Shown: one piece after another, positions 1 through 8,068 of the stretch
How the letters are laid out: every line of letters starts with the position of its first letter
Position numbering within the stretch: the stretch's first letter is position 1
Origin: a virus
DNA: 50,602 nt
Strand: one strand, 5' to 3'
Virus record (IMG/VR): IMGVR_UViG_3300033145_003412
Coordinates: 1-50,602 of that record
Program-made: the position numbers and the translations under genes
Notes under the pieces: model-generated
Seen by the model: only the letters and a program-made list of their open reading frames with translations
Databases searched by the model: none
Told to the model about the DNA's origin: nothing

Positions 1-189
1 TTAATTATAAATTAATTCTTCCATATAATCTGACTCTAAACCAAAATATTCTTCACAAATATTAAATGCGCTCGGATCGTTATATTCTATTCTGCGTAAC
101 AAGTCTATATAAGCATTGCTAATAAGCTCCTCAGCTTCTAGAGCACTCATATTGTCTCTTTCTATTAATATCTCTTTGATTGTTTTCAT
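1..189 (-). CDS. Small acidic hypothetical protein, 62 aa
   Basis: Complete 62-residue frame with a TAA stop at the very edge of the window and an ATG preceded by a good Shine-Dalgarno (AAAGGAG). It is rich in Glu and Asp, with no membrane segment or recognisable motif. A strong promoter-like element (209-240) lies just upstream, so it probably begins its own transcript downstream of the glycosyltransferase gene. Function unknown. Confidence 0.7.
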   Translation of the reverse strand: MKTIKEILIERDNMSALEAEELISNAYIDLLRRIEYNDPSAFNICEEYFGLESDYMEELIYN

Positions 190-208
190 TATCTACTCCT
201 TTATTTTT

Positions 209-240
209 ATTATAACCTATTTAAACAGATTTTTTAAAAA
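209..240 (-). promoter_or_regulatory. Promoter cassette, copy A
   Basis: Read on the - strand: a T6A5 tract, 15 further bases ending in AGGT, then a perfect TATAAT box and the ribosome site of the 62-aa gene. The same arrangement recurs at 20861, 22281, 30247 and 36886. It starts immediately after the stop codon of the upstream gene. Promoter function is inferred from the -10 box and position. Confidence 0.65.
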
Positions 241-243
241 TAA

Positions 244-1491
244 TCATTCATACAAATCCTTATCATATTTTGGCTCTAAATAACCTAATGATTCCCATAA
301 GTTATTTTCTCTTATGAAAGTAAAAAATGGATTTTTCTCCCTCTCTCCTTTTAAGGTTTCAATAAAAATCACTTCTTGTCTGAACCAATTTGTATTTATG
401 AATTGCTTAATCCTTTTTCCAGCCATCAAAGCTTCATAAATTTCAATATATTTAGGAACAGAATTATCAATAGTTGCATTTCCTAAAACCCAATCACGGC
501 TTTCCTTTTGAAGCTTCCTATATTCGGTTTTATTATTTTTCATTTCGACACAAGACTTTAGCATTCCTTTAAAATTATCTCTTGTGATATTCAATACTGG
601 CATTGGCCCTCTTATTCGATTATAAAAATTCGTTTGTTGAGCCAATGCGGGAATTTCCCATAACATACATTCCAATCCGAATAAACCAACTGTGCCTCCC
701 CCGGCCTGGTCAACACAAAAGTCAGCACAAGCATATCTCCTTTTAGCTTGGTCCAAAGGAATAGGCCCGCCTCTTAAAGTCGGGTCTATCATCTCAATCG
801 GTAAACCTTCCTTCATAGCCTCTCTGAAAAGTTCATAGATAATCGGAGTTCCTTTTGTCAAAGTAGAACTTGGGGCATGAACAAAATAGGTTTTGCTTGG
901 ATTATAAACAAAATTTCCATCGTCAATTTCTTCTTGTCTGGTTTTTTCTTTTTCTTCTAAAGTCCATTCAGTAGGTTCAATCATTCCATAAATATAAAGC
1001 CCGCGAGGAATTCCATCTCCAGCAATCATTACATCTGCATACTGATTCATTTTTTTCATACAAGAATAAATTCTTTGATTAAAATAAAATGGCTTTGGAG
1101 GTTTAAGCCCCATGAACTTTGCAAAGTCATAATATAACCAGGTCATATCATGATGGTCTGAACCCCAAAACTGAAAAATAATTTTCTTATCTCTTTCTTT
1201 TAAAATAGGTAAGTCAGTATATTGATCTTCAAATAACAAAGATGTTCCGAAATGGAAATGATAAATATCAAAATTTTCTTCTTCTAAAGCCCAATTTGCA
1301 AAATCAAGAATTTTCTGCTTTCGTTCTTCTACATCTTCAATTTTATTAATACGTAAATTAATATCGCATTCATAGTTAGCCCAAGTATCATAATATGAAG
1401 CCGAAACTGCTTGAACTCCGGCTCTTCTTAAAGCCTTTACAGTTCGATTCATATTACCTGCAATTTCCACGGGGCAGTGCAAAACTTTCAT
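244..1491 (-). CDS. GT-B fold glycosyltransferase (family 4-like)
   Basis: A 415-residue protein that resembles GT4-type glycosyltransferases. The N-terminus is a Rossmann-like start (MKVLHCPVEIAG) followed by FDIYHFHFG. The middle holds FVHAPSSTLTKGT, the loop that opens the second Rossmann domain in GT4 enzymes. A Gly-rich stretch and a GLECMLWEIPALA segment correspond to the donor-nucleotide region (usually an EExxG-like motif). Phages use such enzymes to modify DNA, virion proteins or host surface glycans; the substrate cannot be told here. It sits beside the tail genes at the far end of the leftward transcript. The start has a weak ribosome site (AAGGAGAACTTC). Its first codons and leader are duplicated upstream at 2091-2142. 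Confidence 0.75.
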   Translation of the reverse strand: MKVLHCPVEIAGNMNRTVKALRRAGVQAVSASYYDTWANYECDINLRINKIEDVEERKQKILDFANWALEEENFDIYHFHFGTSLLFEDQYTDLPILKERDKKIIFQFWGSDHHDMTWLYYDFAKFMGLKPPKPFYFNQRIYSCMKKMNQYADVMIAGDGIPRGLYIYGMIEPTEWTLEEKEKTRQEEIDDGNFVYNPSKTYFVHAPSSTLTKGTPIIYELFREAMKEGLPIEMIDPTLRGGPIPLDQAKRRYACADFCVDQAGGGTVGLFGLECMLWEIPALAQQTNFYNRIRGPMPVLNITRDNFKGMLKSCVEMKNNKTEYRKLQKESRDWVLGNATIDNSVPKYIEIYEALMAGKRIKQFINTNWFRQEVIFIETLKGEREKNPFFTFIRENNLWESLGYLEPKYDKDLYE

Positions 1492-1513
1492 GAAGTTCTC
1501 CTTTTCGTTAAAA
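1461..1513 (-). repeat. Direct repeat, copy 1 (5' end of glycosyltransferase gene)
   Basis: The leader, Shine-Dalgarno, start codon and first eleven codons of the glycosyltransferase gene occur again, nearly identical, at 2091-2142. Only a one-base indel and a mismatch separate the copies. The two copies bracket the RF-1-like gene and its small neighbour. Confidence 0.85.
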
Positions 1514-1520
1514 AATTATT

Positions 1521-1856
1521 TTATACAGTTATCCATTTATCATTTTTCTTAATTTCTGTTTTAATGTTTTCTGGTTGCATTGATTTTTCGAGTTCACTTT
1601 CTATCTCATCTTTATATAATGCCTGGATCTTCAACCAATTCTGAAAATTTTTACTTTTGCATAACCGGGCGAATGCAATCTTTTTATTCCTTGCTTGACT
1701 TTTTTCTGTCCGGCTTTCGGCTGAAAAACCGGTCTGTTTATGAGTAATACGAACTCCAGTCGCTACTTTGTTTTGGTGTTGACCACCAGGTCCGCCAGAA
1801 CAAAAAGTATCAACTCGAAAATCTTTTTTAGTTAATGAAAATAAAGGAGTTCTCAT
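1521..1856 (-). CDS. RF-1-domain (GGQ) peptidyl-tRNA hydrolase-like protein
   Basis: A 111-residue protein that consists almost only of the class I release-factor catalytic domain. SGGPGGQHQNKVATGVRITH contains the universal GGQ loop that enters the ribosomal peptidyl-transferase centre and hydrolyses peptidyl-tRNA; SRTEKSQARNKK follows as in the family. The codon-recognition domain of RF1/RF2 is absent, and the C-terminus lacks the long basic tail typical of ArfB/YaeJ. It most resembles the stand-alone small release-factor-like proteins of phages and bacteria. A role in ribosome rescue or termination during infection is inference. It sits 3 bases after the next gene and inside a pair of direct repeats (1461-1513, 2091-2142), which suggests cassette insertion. 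Confidence 0.85.
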   Translation of the reverse strand: MRTPLFSLTKKDFRVDTFCSGGPGGQHQNKVATGVRITHKQTGFSAESRTEKSQARNKKIAFARLCKSKNFQNWLKIQALYKDEIESELEKSMQPENIKTEIKKNDKWITV

Positions 1857-1859
1857 AGT

Positions 1860-2069
1860 TTATTTCTTTTTCTTAAATTCAATTCCAAGACCAAAATGTT
1901 TTGCTAAATCTTTTTCCATTTCTAAATCATTTATAATCTTAGCTATACGTTTTCCTCTTTCGCAAGAAGAGGTCTTTCCCATTTCAGCATCTATTAGAGA
2001 TATGGAGATTTCTACAGCCTTAACTAAATCCTGTAAATCTTTTTTTAATTGTCTGGCAATTTTATTCAT
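1860..2069 (-). CDS. Small basic helical hypothetical protein
   Basis: About 69 residues from the ATG at 2067-2069, which has an excellent Shine-Dalgarno (AAAGGAGG) 7 bases upstream; an upstream in-frame ATG lacks one. Charged and helical (RQLKKDLQDLVKAVE), ending in a Lys run. Probably co-translated with the RF-like gene. No known family recognised. Confidence 0.65.
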   Translation of the reverse strand: MNKIARQLKKDLQDLVKAVEISISLIDAEMGKTSSCERGKRIAKIINDLEMEKDLAKHFGLGIEFKKKK

Positions 2070-2090
2070 GAAGCCTCCTTTAAAAGCTGG

Positions 2091-2142
2091 CAATTTCCAC
2101 GGGGCAGTGCAAAACTTTCATGAGGTCTCCTTTTCGTTAAAA
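2091..2142 (-). repeat. Direct repeat, copy 2 (relic of glycosyltransferase start)
   Basis: Duplicate of the 1461-1513 segment. It includes a ribosome site and ATG followed by MKVLHCPVEIA, then runs into unrelated sequence and stops within three codons. It is the footprint of an insertion or tandem duplication at the head of the glycosyltransferase gene. Confidence 0.85.
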
Positions 2143-2151
2143 GCTACTTTT

Positions 2152-2589
2152 TTAAAGTCCTAAATCTAGAAAACTATAAGAGACGCAATTTGATGGTTTT
2201 ATTTCTTCTGTATTTCTCCCTTTAACAATTTCTTTCATTAATTTACTTTCATATAATGAAAAGTAATCCATGTCCGGTTTACTTTTATTCACTATGATTT
2301 TGTCTTCTTCACCTCTTTCGTTACTTATTTTAAATCTATATTTAATCGCTTTTTCTTCAGGCCATAATTCAAGAGGTATAGGCATATATGGTTCTGACGT
2401 TCTGTATGTTAATCCAAGAATAGGCCAACCTGTTTCAATAATACTTTCAGCATCTAAACGGAATAAATAATCATATAGTTCAATTTTATAAAGAACATTT
2501 CCTGTTTTTTTATAATGCTCTAAAACAAAAAATATTACAGCATTCTCTACTTTTTTATCTTGATATGGAACAACATAAGATGGTTGCAT
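2152..2589 (-). CDS. Panacea/SocA-like protein (tentative)
   Basis: About 145 residues from the ATG at 2587-2589 (Shine-Dalgarno AAAGGAGG). The pattern lyKieLydyLfrlDaesi..tG..ilGLtY....mPIPlEL resembles Panacea (DUF4065, SocA-like) domains, which have K-x-L-x-x-L, a D/A-D position and a G-P-V/I-P turn. Panacea domains act as antitoxins or protease adaptors. The match is by eye and weak. It lies between the tail genes and the glycosyltransferase module. Confidence 0.45.
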   Translation of the reverse strand: MQPSYVVPYQDKKVENAVIFFVLEHYKKTGNVLYKIELYDYLFRLDAESIIETGWPILGLTYRTSEPYMPIPLELWPEEKAIKYRFKISNERGEEDKIIVNKSKPDMDYFSLYESKLMKEIVKGRNTEEIKPSNCVSYSFLDLGL

Positions 2590-2706
2590 AGAAGCCTCCT
2601 TTAAAAGCCTGTATAGCACGTTTTAAGCGCCTTTTAATTTATACCTATGGCTTTTATTAATTCCTTTGCGATTGCTGTTAGACTGCGTTATAGGCACCTT
2701 TAAGGA

Positions 2707-3027
2707 CTAGAAAACAGTTGGTTTAACTATGATTCGTATCTTTTCAATAAAAACATCTGTGCTGGCTGTCAAAATTATTTTTAGTTCTCCTACATAAACA
2801 GAATCGGATAATAAATTTGTATCAGTAGCAGTTAAATTTACTTTTACAATTCCGTCTGTGGCTTCGGCTTTATTGAAATCCCCATCTTCTTTTTCTATTA
2901 AGGCAGTAGGAGATTTTTCTGTCTTTTTTACTGTAAACGAACAGGTTTTAGTTGATAAATCTGTTTCATTTGAATCAGTAAAAACTATCCAAACACCAAC
3001 CCCTTTTATAAAGCTTATATCGCTCAT
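2707..3027 (-). CDS. Tail or baseplate-associated beta-sandwich protein
   Basis: 106 residues with alternating hydrophobic strands (GVWIVFTDSNETDLSTKTCS, VYVGELKIILTASTDVFIEK). This resembles the N-terminal modules of phage upper-baseplate (BppU-like) proteins and Ig-like tail proteins. It follows the fibre-like genes with a 2-base gap, consistent with one structural operon. Exact role unknown. Confidence 0.6.
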   Translation of the reverse strand: MSDISFIKGVGVWIVFTDSNETDLSTKTCSFTVKKTEKSPTALIEKEDGDFNKAEATDGIVKVNLTATDTNLLSDSVYVGELKIILTASTDVFIEKIRIIVKPTVF

Positions 3028-3029
3028 AA

Positions 3030-3245
3030 TTAAATCTCTATCTCTATATTTAAATTGGTTTGTATTGTAATACTCTCATTTAAATTAGTTTGTATAGTTG
3101 TCCCTACATCCATACTGGTTTGAACAGTTATTGCAATATCTCGTATTATTACCGGAATAATAGAAACTTCCGGCCAATAATACGCCATCCAGTAATTTTC
3201 CGCCCAATAAGTAGTAGGCCAATACCCTGCTGAAATTAACCCCAT
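3030..3245 (-). CDS. Small Tyr/Trp-rich structural protein
   Basis: 71 residues. The N-terminus carries repeated aromatic motifs (GYWPTTYWAENYW, then YYWPE). The C-terminus holds near-repeats of TIQTNL and TVQTSM. Short Y-W-P-rich proteins of this kind lie next to tail-fibre genes in many phages. Its ATG overlaps the stop of the 719-aa tail protein, indicating translational coupling. Confidence 0.65.
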   Translation of the reverse strand: MGLISAGYWPTTYWAENYWMAYYWPEVSIIPVIIRDIAITVQTSMDVGTTIQTNLNESITIQTNLNIEIEI

Positions 3246-5404
3246 TATGAAGCATCCAAAGTAACAGCAGTTCTGTTACCACTGGCGCTAACCGTTGCAA
3301 CAATTCTATCTTTGGTATCATTCAAATCTCTAAAAGTTATTTCAGACGAACCACCTCCAGAAGATTTTCCAGCTAAAGCGGCAGATATAATCCTTATCAT
3401 TTCTTGAAGGTCATAACCTCCTTCTGAAACGGTTCCGATAAGAGTTGCGCCAGGATCGTGTCCACTTAAAACATTTAAAGTTGCCCCATTAATTTTTACT
3501 GAGTCATCAAGAACCGCAGCGGTAATTTGATCAACATCATATCTACTATCTTCATTTATTGTCCCTGAAAAACCACCATCAACATTGTCTGTAATAATTA
3601 TAGGTCCATGAAGTCCAATAGTCCCGCTAGAACAACTAGAATCAATAGTTAAACTTCCTGCTCCTTGTATTGTAAGTTTATCTGTTCCGCTTGCGCCAAG
3701 ATTTTTTATCTTGACCCCCCCAGTCCAATCACGAAGACCAAGGATAGTGCTTCCTACTGCTCCTCCAAAATCTAGAACTGGAGGGGAAGCTCCTCCGGCA
3801 GAATAACATTTATCAAGTGTATAGGTTCCCGCCGCTAAAAATGTTGTTGTGGCGGCTCCTGTAAAACCGCAATCGGAGAAATGTGATTCACCTATACTAC
3901 AAGTTCCAATATGACATTGTTCAAAATGCATTTCATCTCCTGAAGTCGTTCCTGTTCCTGTTACTACTGCCCCCTCAATATGAGCATTTGTTATTGGTTG
4001 CCCGCCTAAATCTAAATCATATTCACAACCTGCAATTGTAAAATTATCAGACGTAGCTGATAAAGTAACACTTGAACCATTTATAATATTGAAATTTTTG
4101 ATACTCATACTTGCTGATAAAAGCAAAGCATCAGCCCAAGTACTAACCGGATTATCAGCAGTGCCATTAACATAATTTTCATGACCTGACATTCCATTAT
4201 TCGTATCAACCCAAATTGAACCGTTTGAATAACCAACCGACCGCCTTACGATAGAATAAGAAATGTAAAGTTGGTCAATATTTAAATCAGGATTGCTTTG
4301 CCCTGTGTTATGGAACCTAAGATACGCTTTCCCTAAATCTGCTCCAGTTCCTACCATAGATGTATATAAATTGTAGCTGTATGGTTCATTGACCGTTGCA
4401 TTTGATCCTATAATGTTTCCTATCTGTGTCCAACTTGAACCAGCAAAATCATACGCAGATATTTTTAGACTGTCTCCTTGCCCATTTAAAAATCCAAACA
4501 TTGAAAACCCAGTAGGAACTCCATCTCCACCAATATCAAATCCATAAACAATATCTATCGCATCCCCGGTATCATCAATTTTATGATAAACTCCGTCAAG
4601 CGCTTCGGTGTTAGTGTAAGTTCCAGTTTGTGTTCCAACAAAAGAAACATCTTTGATAGCCGCGCCTGTATTGTCCACTTCTACTTTACTATTAATAGCG
4701 GCAGAAGAAACCACAATATTAGCAAGTTGTTGTTGTTGTGCAGGCGCAAATAAATCATTATAGCCAGTTCCGTCATACATAGCTTCGAGATTATCAGCCG
4801 CCGTAGCATCCGAACTAATAGCGGCAAGATCAGAACTCATTCTCCCATTGATAAGAGAAGAAGGTAAACGAGATTGAATATCTTGTGTATCCGTTTCTAT
4901 ATTTGTAACGTCTGCTGCCATTGCAATAATATCATAAGATATATCAGTAGCAGCCGCATTAGTTATAATGGCTGTTTCAATATCATCAATTTGCGTTTCA
5001 GTAGTAGATGAAAGATTTACAGCTCCACTAGCATTAATAACTACTGGCATAATGTCATAAAGGTATGATTTAACTATGACAGAACTATCTCCGGTATTAG
5101 GAGATTTAGCCGCAATTATAACTTCCTCATTAGCCGGAACAGGAAAAGGAGTAGTCCAAACTCCAGCAGAAGTTGCTCCGCTAAAAGTAATTGTTTGTGG
5201 AGAAGGCTCAATTGTAACCCCATCAACCATAATAACAAGTTCAAAATCTCCGCCAGTTGCGCTTAAAAGATGATCTCCACTTCCAAATTTCGCTAATGCT
5301 TGGCAAAGTATATCATTTGAAGCGTCCGGCGTATCAGTAAAAATAGTAGCTGAACTTGTTAAATCTATTGTTGCAGCTTCATTATCAAGTTTATTCATCG
5401 GCAT
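3245..5404 (-). CDS. Large tail fibre / structural protein, probable beta-helix
   Basis: 719 residues, rich in Thr, Ser, Gly, Ala and Asn. A beta-sandwich-like N-terminus is followed by a helical Ala/Asp-rich region (DISYDIIAMAADVTNIETD), a jelly-roll-like middle and a C-terminal half full of short turns (NFNIINGSSVTLSATSDNFT, HIEGAVVTGTGTTSGDEMHF) typical of right-handed parallel beta-helices in tail fibres and tailspikes. No pectate-lyase or hydrolase catalytic motif is evident. The C-terminal GGGSSEITFRDLNDTKDR segment looks like a tail-attachment module. Likely a receptor-binding or baseplate-linked fibre; specificity unknown. Confidence 0.75.
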   Translation of the reverse strand: MPMNKLDNEAATIDLTSSATIFTDTPDASNDILCQALAKFGSGDHLLSATGGDFELVIMVDGVTIEPSPQTITFSGATSAGVWTTPFPVPANEEVIIAAKSPNTGDSSVIVKSYLYDIMPVVINASGAVNLSSTTETQIDDIETAIITNAAATDISYDIIAMAADVTNIETDTQDIQSRLPSSLINGRMSSDLAAISSDATAADNLEAMYDGTGYNDLFAPAQQQQLANIVVSSAAINSKVEVDNTGAAIKDVSFVGTQTGTYTNTEALDGVYHKIDDTGDAIDIVYGFDIGGDGVPTGFSMFGFLNGQGDSLKISAYDFAGSSWTQIGNIIGSNATVNEPYSYNLYTSMVGTGADLGKAYLRFHNTGQSNPDLNIDQLYISYSIVRRSVGYSNGSIWVDTNNGMSGHENYVNGTADNPVSTWADALLLSASMSIKNFNIINGSSVTLSATSDNFTIAGCEYDLDLGGQPITNAHIEGAVVTGTGTTSGDEMHFEQCHIGTCSIGESHFSDCGFTGAATTTFLAAGTYTLDKCYSAGGASPPVLDFGGAVGSTILGLRDWTGGVKIKNLGASGTDKLTIQGAGSLTIDSSCSSGTIGLHGPIIITDNVDGGFSGTINEDSRYDVDQITAAVLDDSVKINGATLNVLSGHDPGATLIGTVSEGGYDLQEMIRIISAALAGKSSGGGSSEITFRDLNDTKDRIVATVSASGNRTAVTLDAS

Positions 5405-5410
5405 AATATT

Positions 5411-6406
5411 CTATCTCCAAGGTTTAGAAAAAGGTCCGTCAAATCCAAAAGGTTGTGCGAAAGGACCGGGGTCAACTCCCGTATCAGCCACATACTGGCT
5501 CGCCCCTACATCCCAGGCTACATCATCGCCAGCAGGACGGTTGTTTCCGGCTATATCTTTTAAGGCTAGTGGGTCAGGGCTCACAGCGCTAAAGAATCCG
5601 TCAAAATCATGCCCAACCGCTGTAATAAAAGCTCCGAAAGGGCTCTTGCCAGCATTATCACCAGCCCCGCCAGCCCAGCTTATTGCTTCAGTGGCAAGGT
5701 AATCTGCGTCGAGTTCTCCGCCTGTTACAAGGTCGTTGGAGTTTTTGCAGTCAGTAGTATCTCCTCCCAAGTCACTGGTCGTATCCTTACTTGAGTTCCA
5801 ACCGGAGTCGGCAGACCATTTCCCAGAAATATCCCTAAAGTCCGCAGAATTATCAGAGGCATAGTTGCTTAAAAAATTTGCCAAGTTAGAATCACTATAA
5901 AAACCTACCCCCCCATTATTCACGGCCGTATTACAGATTATCCCGTCTTCCCCATAAACCCAATAACCAATTCCATCACAGCCATATACAATGTTTTGAA
6001 AGATAAGTATGTTTACAAAGCCGGACCAATCCTTCCTTATTGCCTGCATATCCCTACCAACGAAATTATTTACACTATCATGGATTACACAGTCTATGAC
6101 CTTTGTATTACTCCTCAAAGAAACAACATATGTCGCCCCGTCTGTACTAAGCGTATATTTTAGAGATAATTGCTCAACCCTGGAAAAAGTCTCTTGGAGA
6201 GCCAACATTATTGAAATCCAAGCACCTGTAAAATGAAACCTTGCGCCGGTATCTTTTGTACCTGCAAACGGAGTCGCACAACTCGGCGAACTTCTTATAC
6301 AGCGATAATGAGTTGTATCTGTATTCGTGGCGCCTTCAATCTTACAAGCTTGGTCATGCACTTGACTGTCATAGCAATCCAGCACTATCCGTCCAAGGCC
6401 ACTCAA
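5411..6406 (-). CDS. Parallel beta-helix structural protein, 5' end frame-disrupted
   Basis: 331 residues from a TTG. Short beta turns (NTKVIDCVIHDSVNNFVGRD, NILIFQNIVYGCDGIGYWVY, GIICNTAVNNGGVGFYSDS) match right-handed beta-helix virion proteins, and the C-terminus ends DGPFSKPWR. The reading frame stays open upstream to 6499 and encodes NPDYSILSTWEGDSDND, which looks like the authentic N-terminal motif of this family (D-Y-x-x-L-x-x-W-E). No ATG or GTG lies in that extension. The other frame just upstream gives SEPT before the DSGGAG of this frame, which suggests a frameshift near 6490-6500 and a true start further upstream. This may be real decay, a programmed shift or a sequence error. Confidence 0.7.
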   Translation of the reverse strand: MSGLGRIVLDCYDSQVHDQACKIEGATNTDTTHYRCIRSSPSCATPFAGTKDTGARFHFTGAWISIMLALQETFSRVEQLSLKYTLSTDGATYVVSLRSNTKVIDCVIHDSVNNFVGRDMQAIRKDWSGFVNILIFQNIVYGCDGIGYWVYGEDGIICNTAVNNGGVGFYSDSNLANFLSNYASDNSADFRDISGKWSADSGWNSSKDTTSDLGGDTTDCKNSNDLVTGGELDADYLATEAISWAGGAGDNAGKSPFGAFITAVGHDFDGFFSAVSPDPLALKDIAGNNRPAGDDVAWDVGASQYVADTGVDPGPFAQPFGFDGPFSKPWR

Positions 6407-6544
6407 ATCATTATCAGAATCTCCCTCCCAAGTTGATAAAATCGAATAGTCAGGATTCCCACCACCAGGGAGGCTTCCAGCCCCACCAGAATCGTAGGTT
6501 CAGAGAAATGGGTCGATGTCAAAACAAGCCAAAATAACTAACCT

Positions 6545-6697
6545 TTATTTGATCTCGCAACCTTCAATGATAATGTCACAAGGTGCACCGGAGCACTCAA
6601 TACCATCACTTTTTTCACTTATACACTCATAAACAGCCAAACTCGTAAAATCAGTCTCTTGCACTGAAGAACGCCTTTTGCCTAAATAAATTTTCAT
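6545..6697 (-). CDS. Small Cys-containing protein, 50 aa
   Basis: ATG at 6695-6697 with a strong AGGAGA ribosome site 4 bases upstream; stop TAA at 6545. Residues 15-26 (ETDFTSLAVYEC) resemble the D-[FY]-[TS]-x-L-x-x-[WY]-E motif that opens the downstream beta-helix protein. The rest (ECSGAPCDIIIEGCEIK) has three cysteines and beta character. It may be a truncated or separate head module of that tail protein. Confidence 0.6.
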   Translation of the reverse strand: MKIYLGKRRSSVQETDFTSLAVYECISEKSDGIECSGAPCDIIIEGCEIK

Positions 6698-6711
6698 AAT
6701 CTCTCCTTTTT

Positions 6712-7350
6712 TTACTCATAAATAGACTTAATCATATTAAGCCCATCTGTTTTTAAAATTTTTCTGTTTCTTAGTTTATCAAAACACTGTTTGTAGTCAA
6801 TAACGCCAAAACGAGGAACATAAGATAAATCTCTATCCTTCATCTTTTCAATATCAATTCCCCAGTTTTCTAAATCTGACATTTGAATATTGAACCTTCG
6901 TTTATGAGAATATTCAGAAGGAAAACCTATTCCGGGATAATTTGCAATAAATTCAGCTAAGTCATCTTGTGTATAAGATTCTTCAGGGCGGTAAATTTGC
7001 CAAGACATTATAAATTTCTCTGTGGCTTCCTCAACTGTAAGAACAGACATCAAATCCCAATAAGGTTCGCAAAGAGCCTCCATTTGATTTCTTGTAAGCC
7101 CTTCAACTTCAATGATTAGAAAGCCTTTAATTTCTTCTTTACCCCATTTATGATCAGTAGGCATAAAAGCAACGATATCTCCCGGTTTTACTCTCTTTTC
7201 GTTTCCAGTACAAACATGAAGCTTTTCATTGCTTAAAATTTTCCTTGTAGGTTCTCCTACAAATTCAGCAGTTCGCAGCCCAGTTTCTTTATCCAGATAA
7301 TAATAATCTGGCTTATCATGTCCGAATAAGGCTACTGACCAAGCACCCAT
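6712..7350 (-). CDS. Hypothetical protein, 212 aa, head of the tail operon
   Basis: A soluble mixed alpha/beta protein starting MGAWSVALFGHDKPDYYYLD. It contains VKPGDIVAFMPTDHKWGKEE and a later DYKQCFDKLRNRKI segment. No family recognised with confidence; position suggests a virion or tail accessory protein. A degenerate version of the T-tract/TATAAT promoter cassette lies upstream (about 7378-7403). Confidence 0.7.
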   Translation of the reverse strand: MGAWSVALFGHDKPDYYYLDKETGLRTAEFVGEPTRKILSNEKLHVCTGNEKRVKPGDIVAFMPTDHKWGKEEIKGFLIIEVEGLTRNQMEALCEPYWDLMSVLTVEEATEKFIMSWQIYRPEESYTQDDLAEFIANYPGIGFPSEYSHKRRFNIQMSDLENWGIDIEKMKDRDLSYVPRFGVIDYKQCFDKLRNRKILKTDGLNMIKSIYE

Positions 7351-7414
7351 AAAAGAAACCTCCTATTTCTCCTTTCTATTATAACTGATTTTACCTAAAA
7401 AATAAAGCGAATTT

Positions 7415-7639
7415 TTAAATCTGTTTGTCATTCTCAGCCATATTTACCAAATGACCAAAGACGAGCCAGCACAAAAATCTTGCTCCTCTACTTCTTTTAT
7501 GAGAAATAGTTCCCTGTTTCATTGTTGATACATCCGTAACAAGATATTTAGCAAAGCCTGGAGTTAAAGCCTTTTCCATATTCAGAACATGAATTTCATC
7601 TATTTTAGTTTCATTAACATACACAACGATTCTAAGCAT
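7415..7639 (-). CDS. Hypothetical protein, 74 aa
   Basis: Begins MLRIVVYVNETKIDEIHVLN, a beta hairpin-like start, followed by a basic Ser/Arg stretch (KQGTISHKRSRGARFLCW). The ribosome site GGAGA lies about 10 bases upstream. Function unknown. Confidence 0.6.
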   Translation of the reverse strand: MLRIVVYVNETKIDEIHVLNMEKALTPGFAKYLVTDVSTMKQGTISHKRSRGARFLCWLVFGHLVNMAENDKQI

Positions 7640-7662
7640 TTATATAGTAATCTCCATTTCTT

Positions 7663-7788
7663 TTATTGGTTCAATATTCCATAAATTGTAACACAAAGAA
7701 TCCCGGCTAAAATTGTTAATATTGAAATTGAAATAGCAAGATATTTCGCTTCATGTCCATCAATATTTAATTTTTTCTTCTTAGCCAT
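7663..7788 (-). CDS. Small single-pass membrane protein, 41 aa
   Basis: ATG at 7786-7788 with AAAAGGAG upstream. A Lys-rich N-terminus (MAKKKKLNIDGHEAKY) is followed by one hydrophobic segment of about 22 residues (LAISISILTILAGILCVTIY). A second, frame-broken copy with the same NIDGHxxKY motif lies at 8069-8217. Unknown function. Confidence 0.65.
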   Translation of the reverse strand: MAKKKKLNIDGHEAKYLAISISILTILAGILCVTIYGILNQ

Positions 7789-7799
7789 TTTTCTCCTTT

Positions 7800-8066
7800 T
7801 CAATGATCTGGAATAGAAAGGGCTGATTTATTACGGATAAAATAACAGATTACTATACCAAAATCTCCATAAATGTTCCCATCAGACCCAATAGAAATAG
7901 CCTTCTTATTCAAAATCAAACGAGAAACTATAAAAATATGGGAACCGTCTGTCTCAGCATTACTACAAACATAGGCATGAGCCTCGGCTAACTCAAGAGT
8001 AGAAAAAACACCGTAAACCCCATGATAATAAGGGCCGTCTTTTTCTACTATATAAACATAATCCAT
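7800..8066 (-). CDS. Hypothetical protein, about 88 aa
   Basis: The likely start is the ATG at 8064-8066, preceded by GGAGGAT; the longer frame to 8120 only adds residues overlapping the broken neighbour. It reads MDYVYIVEKDGPYYHGVYGV then FSTLELAEAHAYV, a pattern seen in small phage proteins of about 90 residues with a V-Y-h-h-x-Y-h-x-x-V-F start. No assigned function. Confidence 0.6.
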   Translation of the reverse strand: MDYVYIVEKDGPYYHGVYGVFSTLELAEAHAYVCSNAETDGSHIFIVSRLILNKKAISIGSDGNIYGDFGIVICYFIRNKSALSIPDH

Positions 8067-8068
8067 TT

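Noticed and set aside
6009-6537. Plus-strand open frames opposite the tail genes
   Set aside because: They are antisense shadows of the beta-helix gene with unnatural composition and no ribosome sites.
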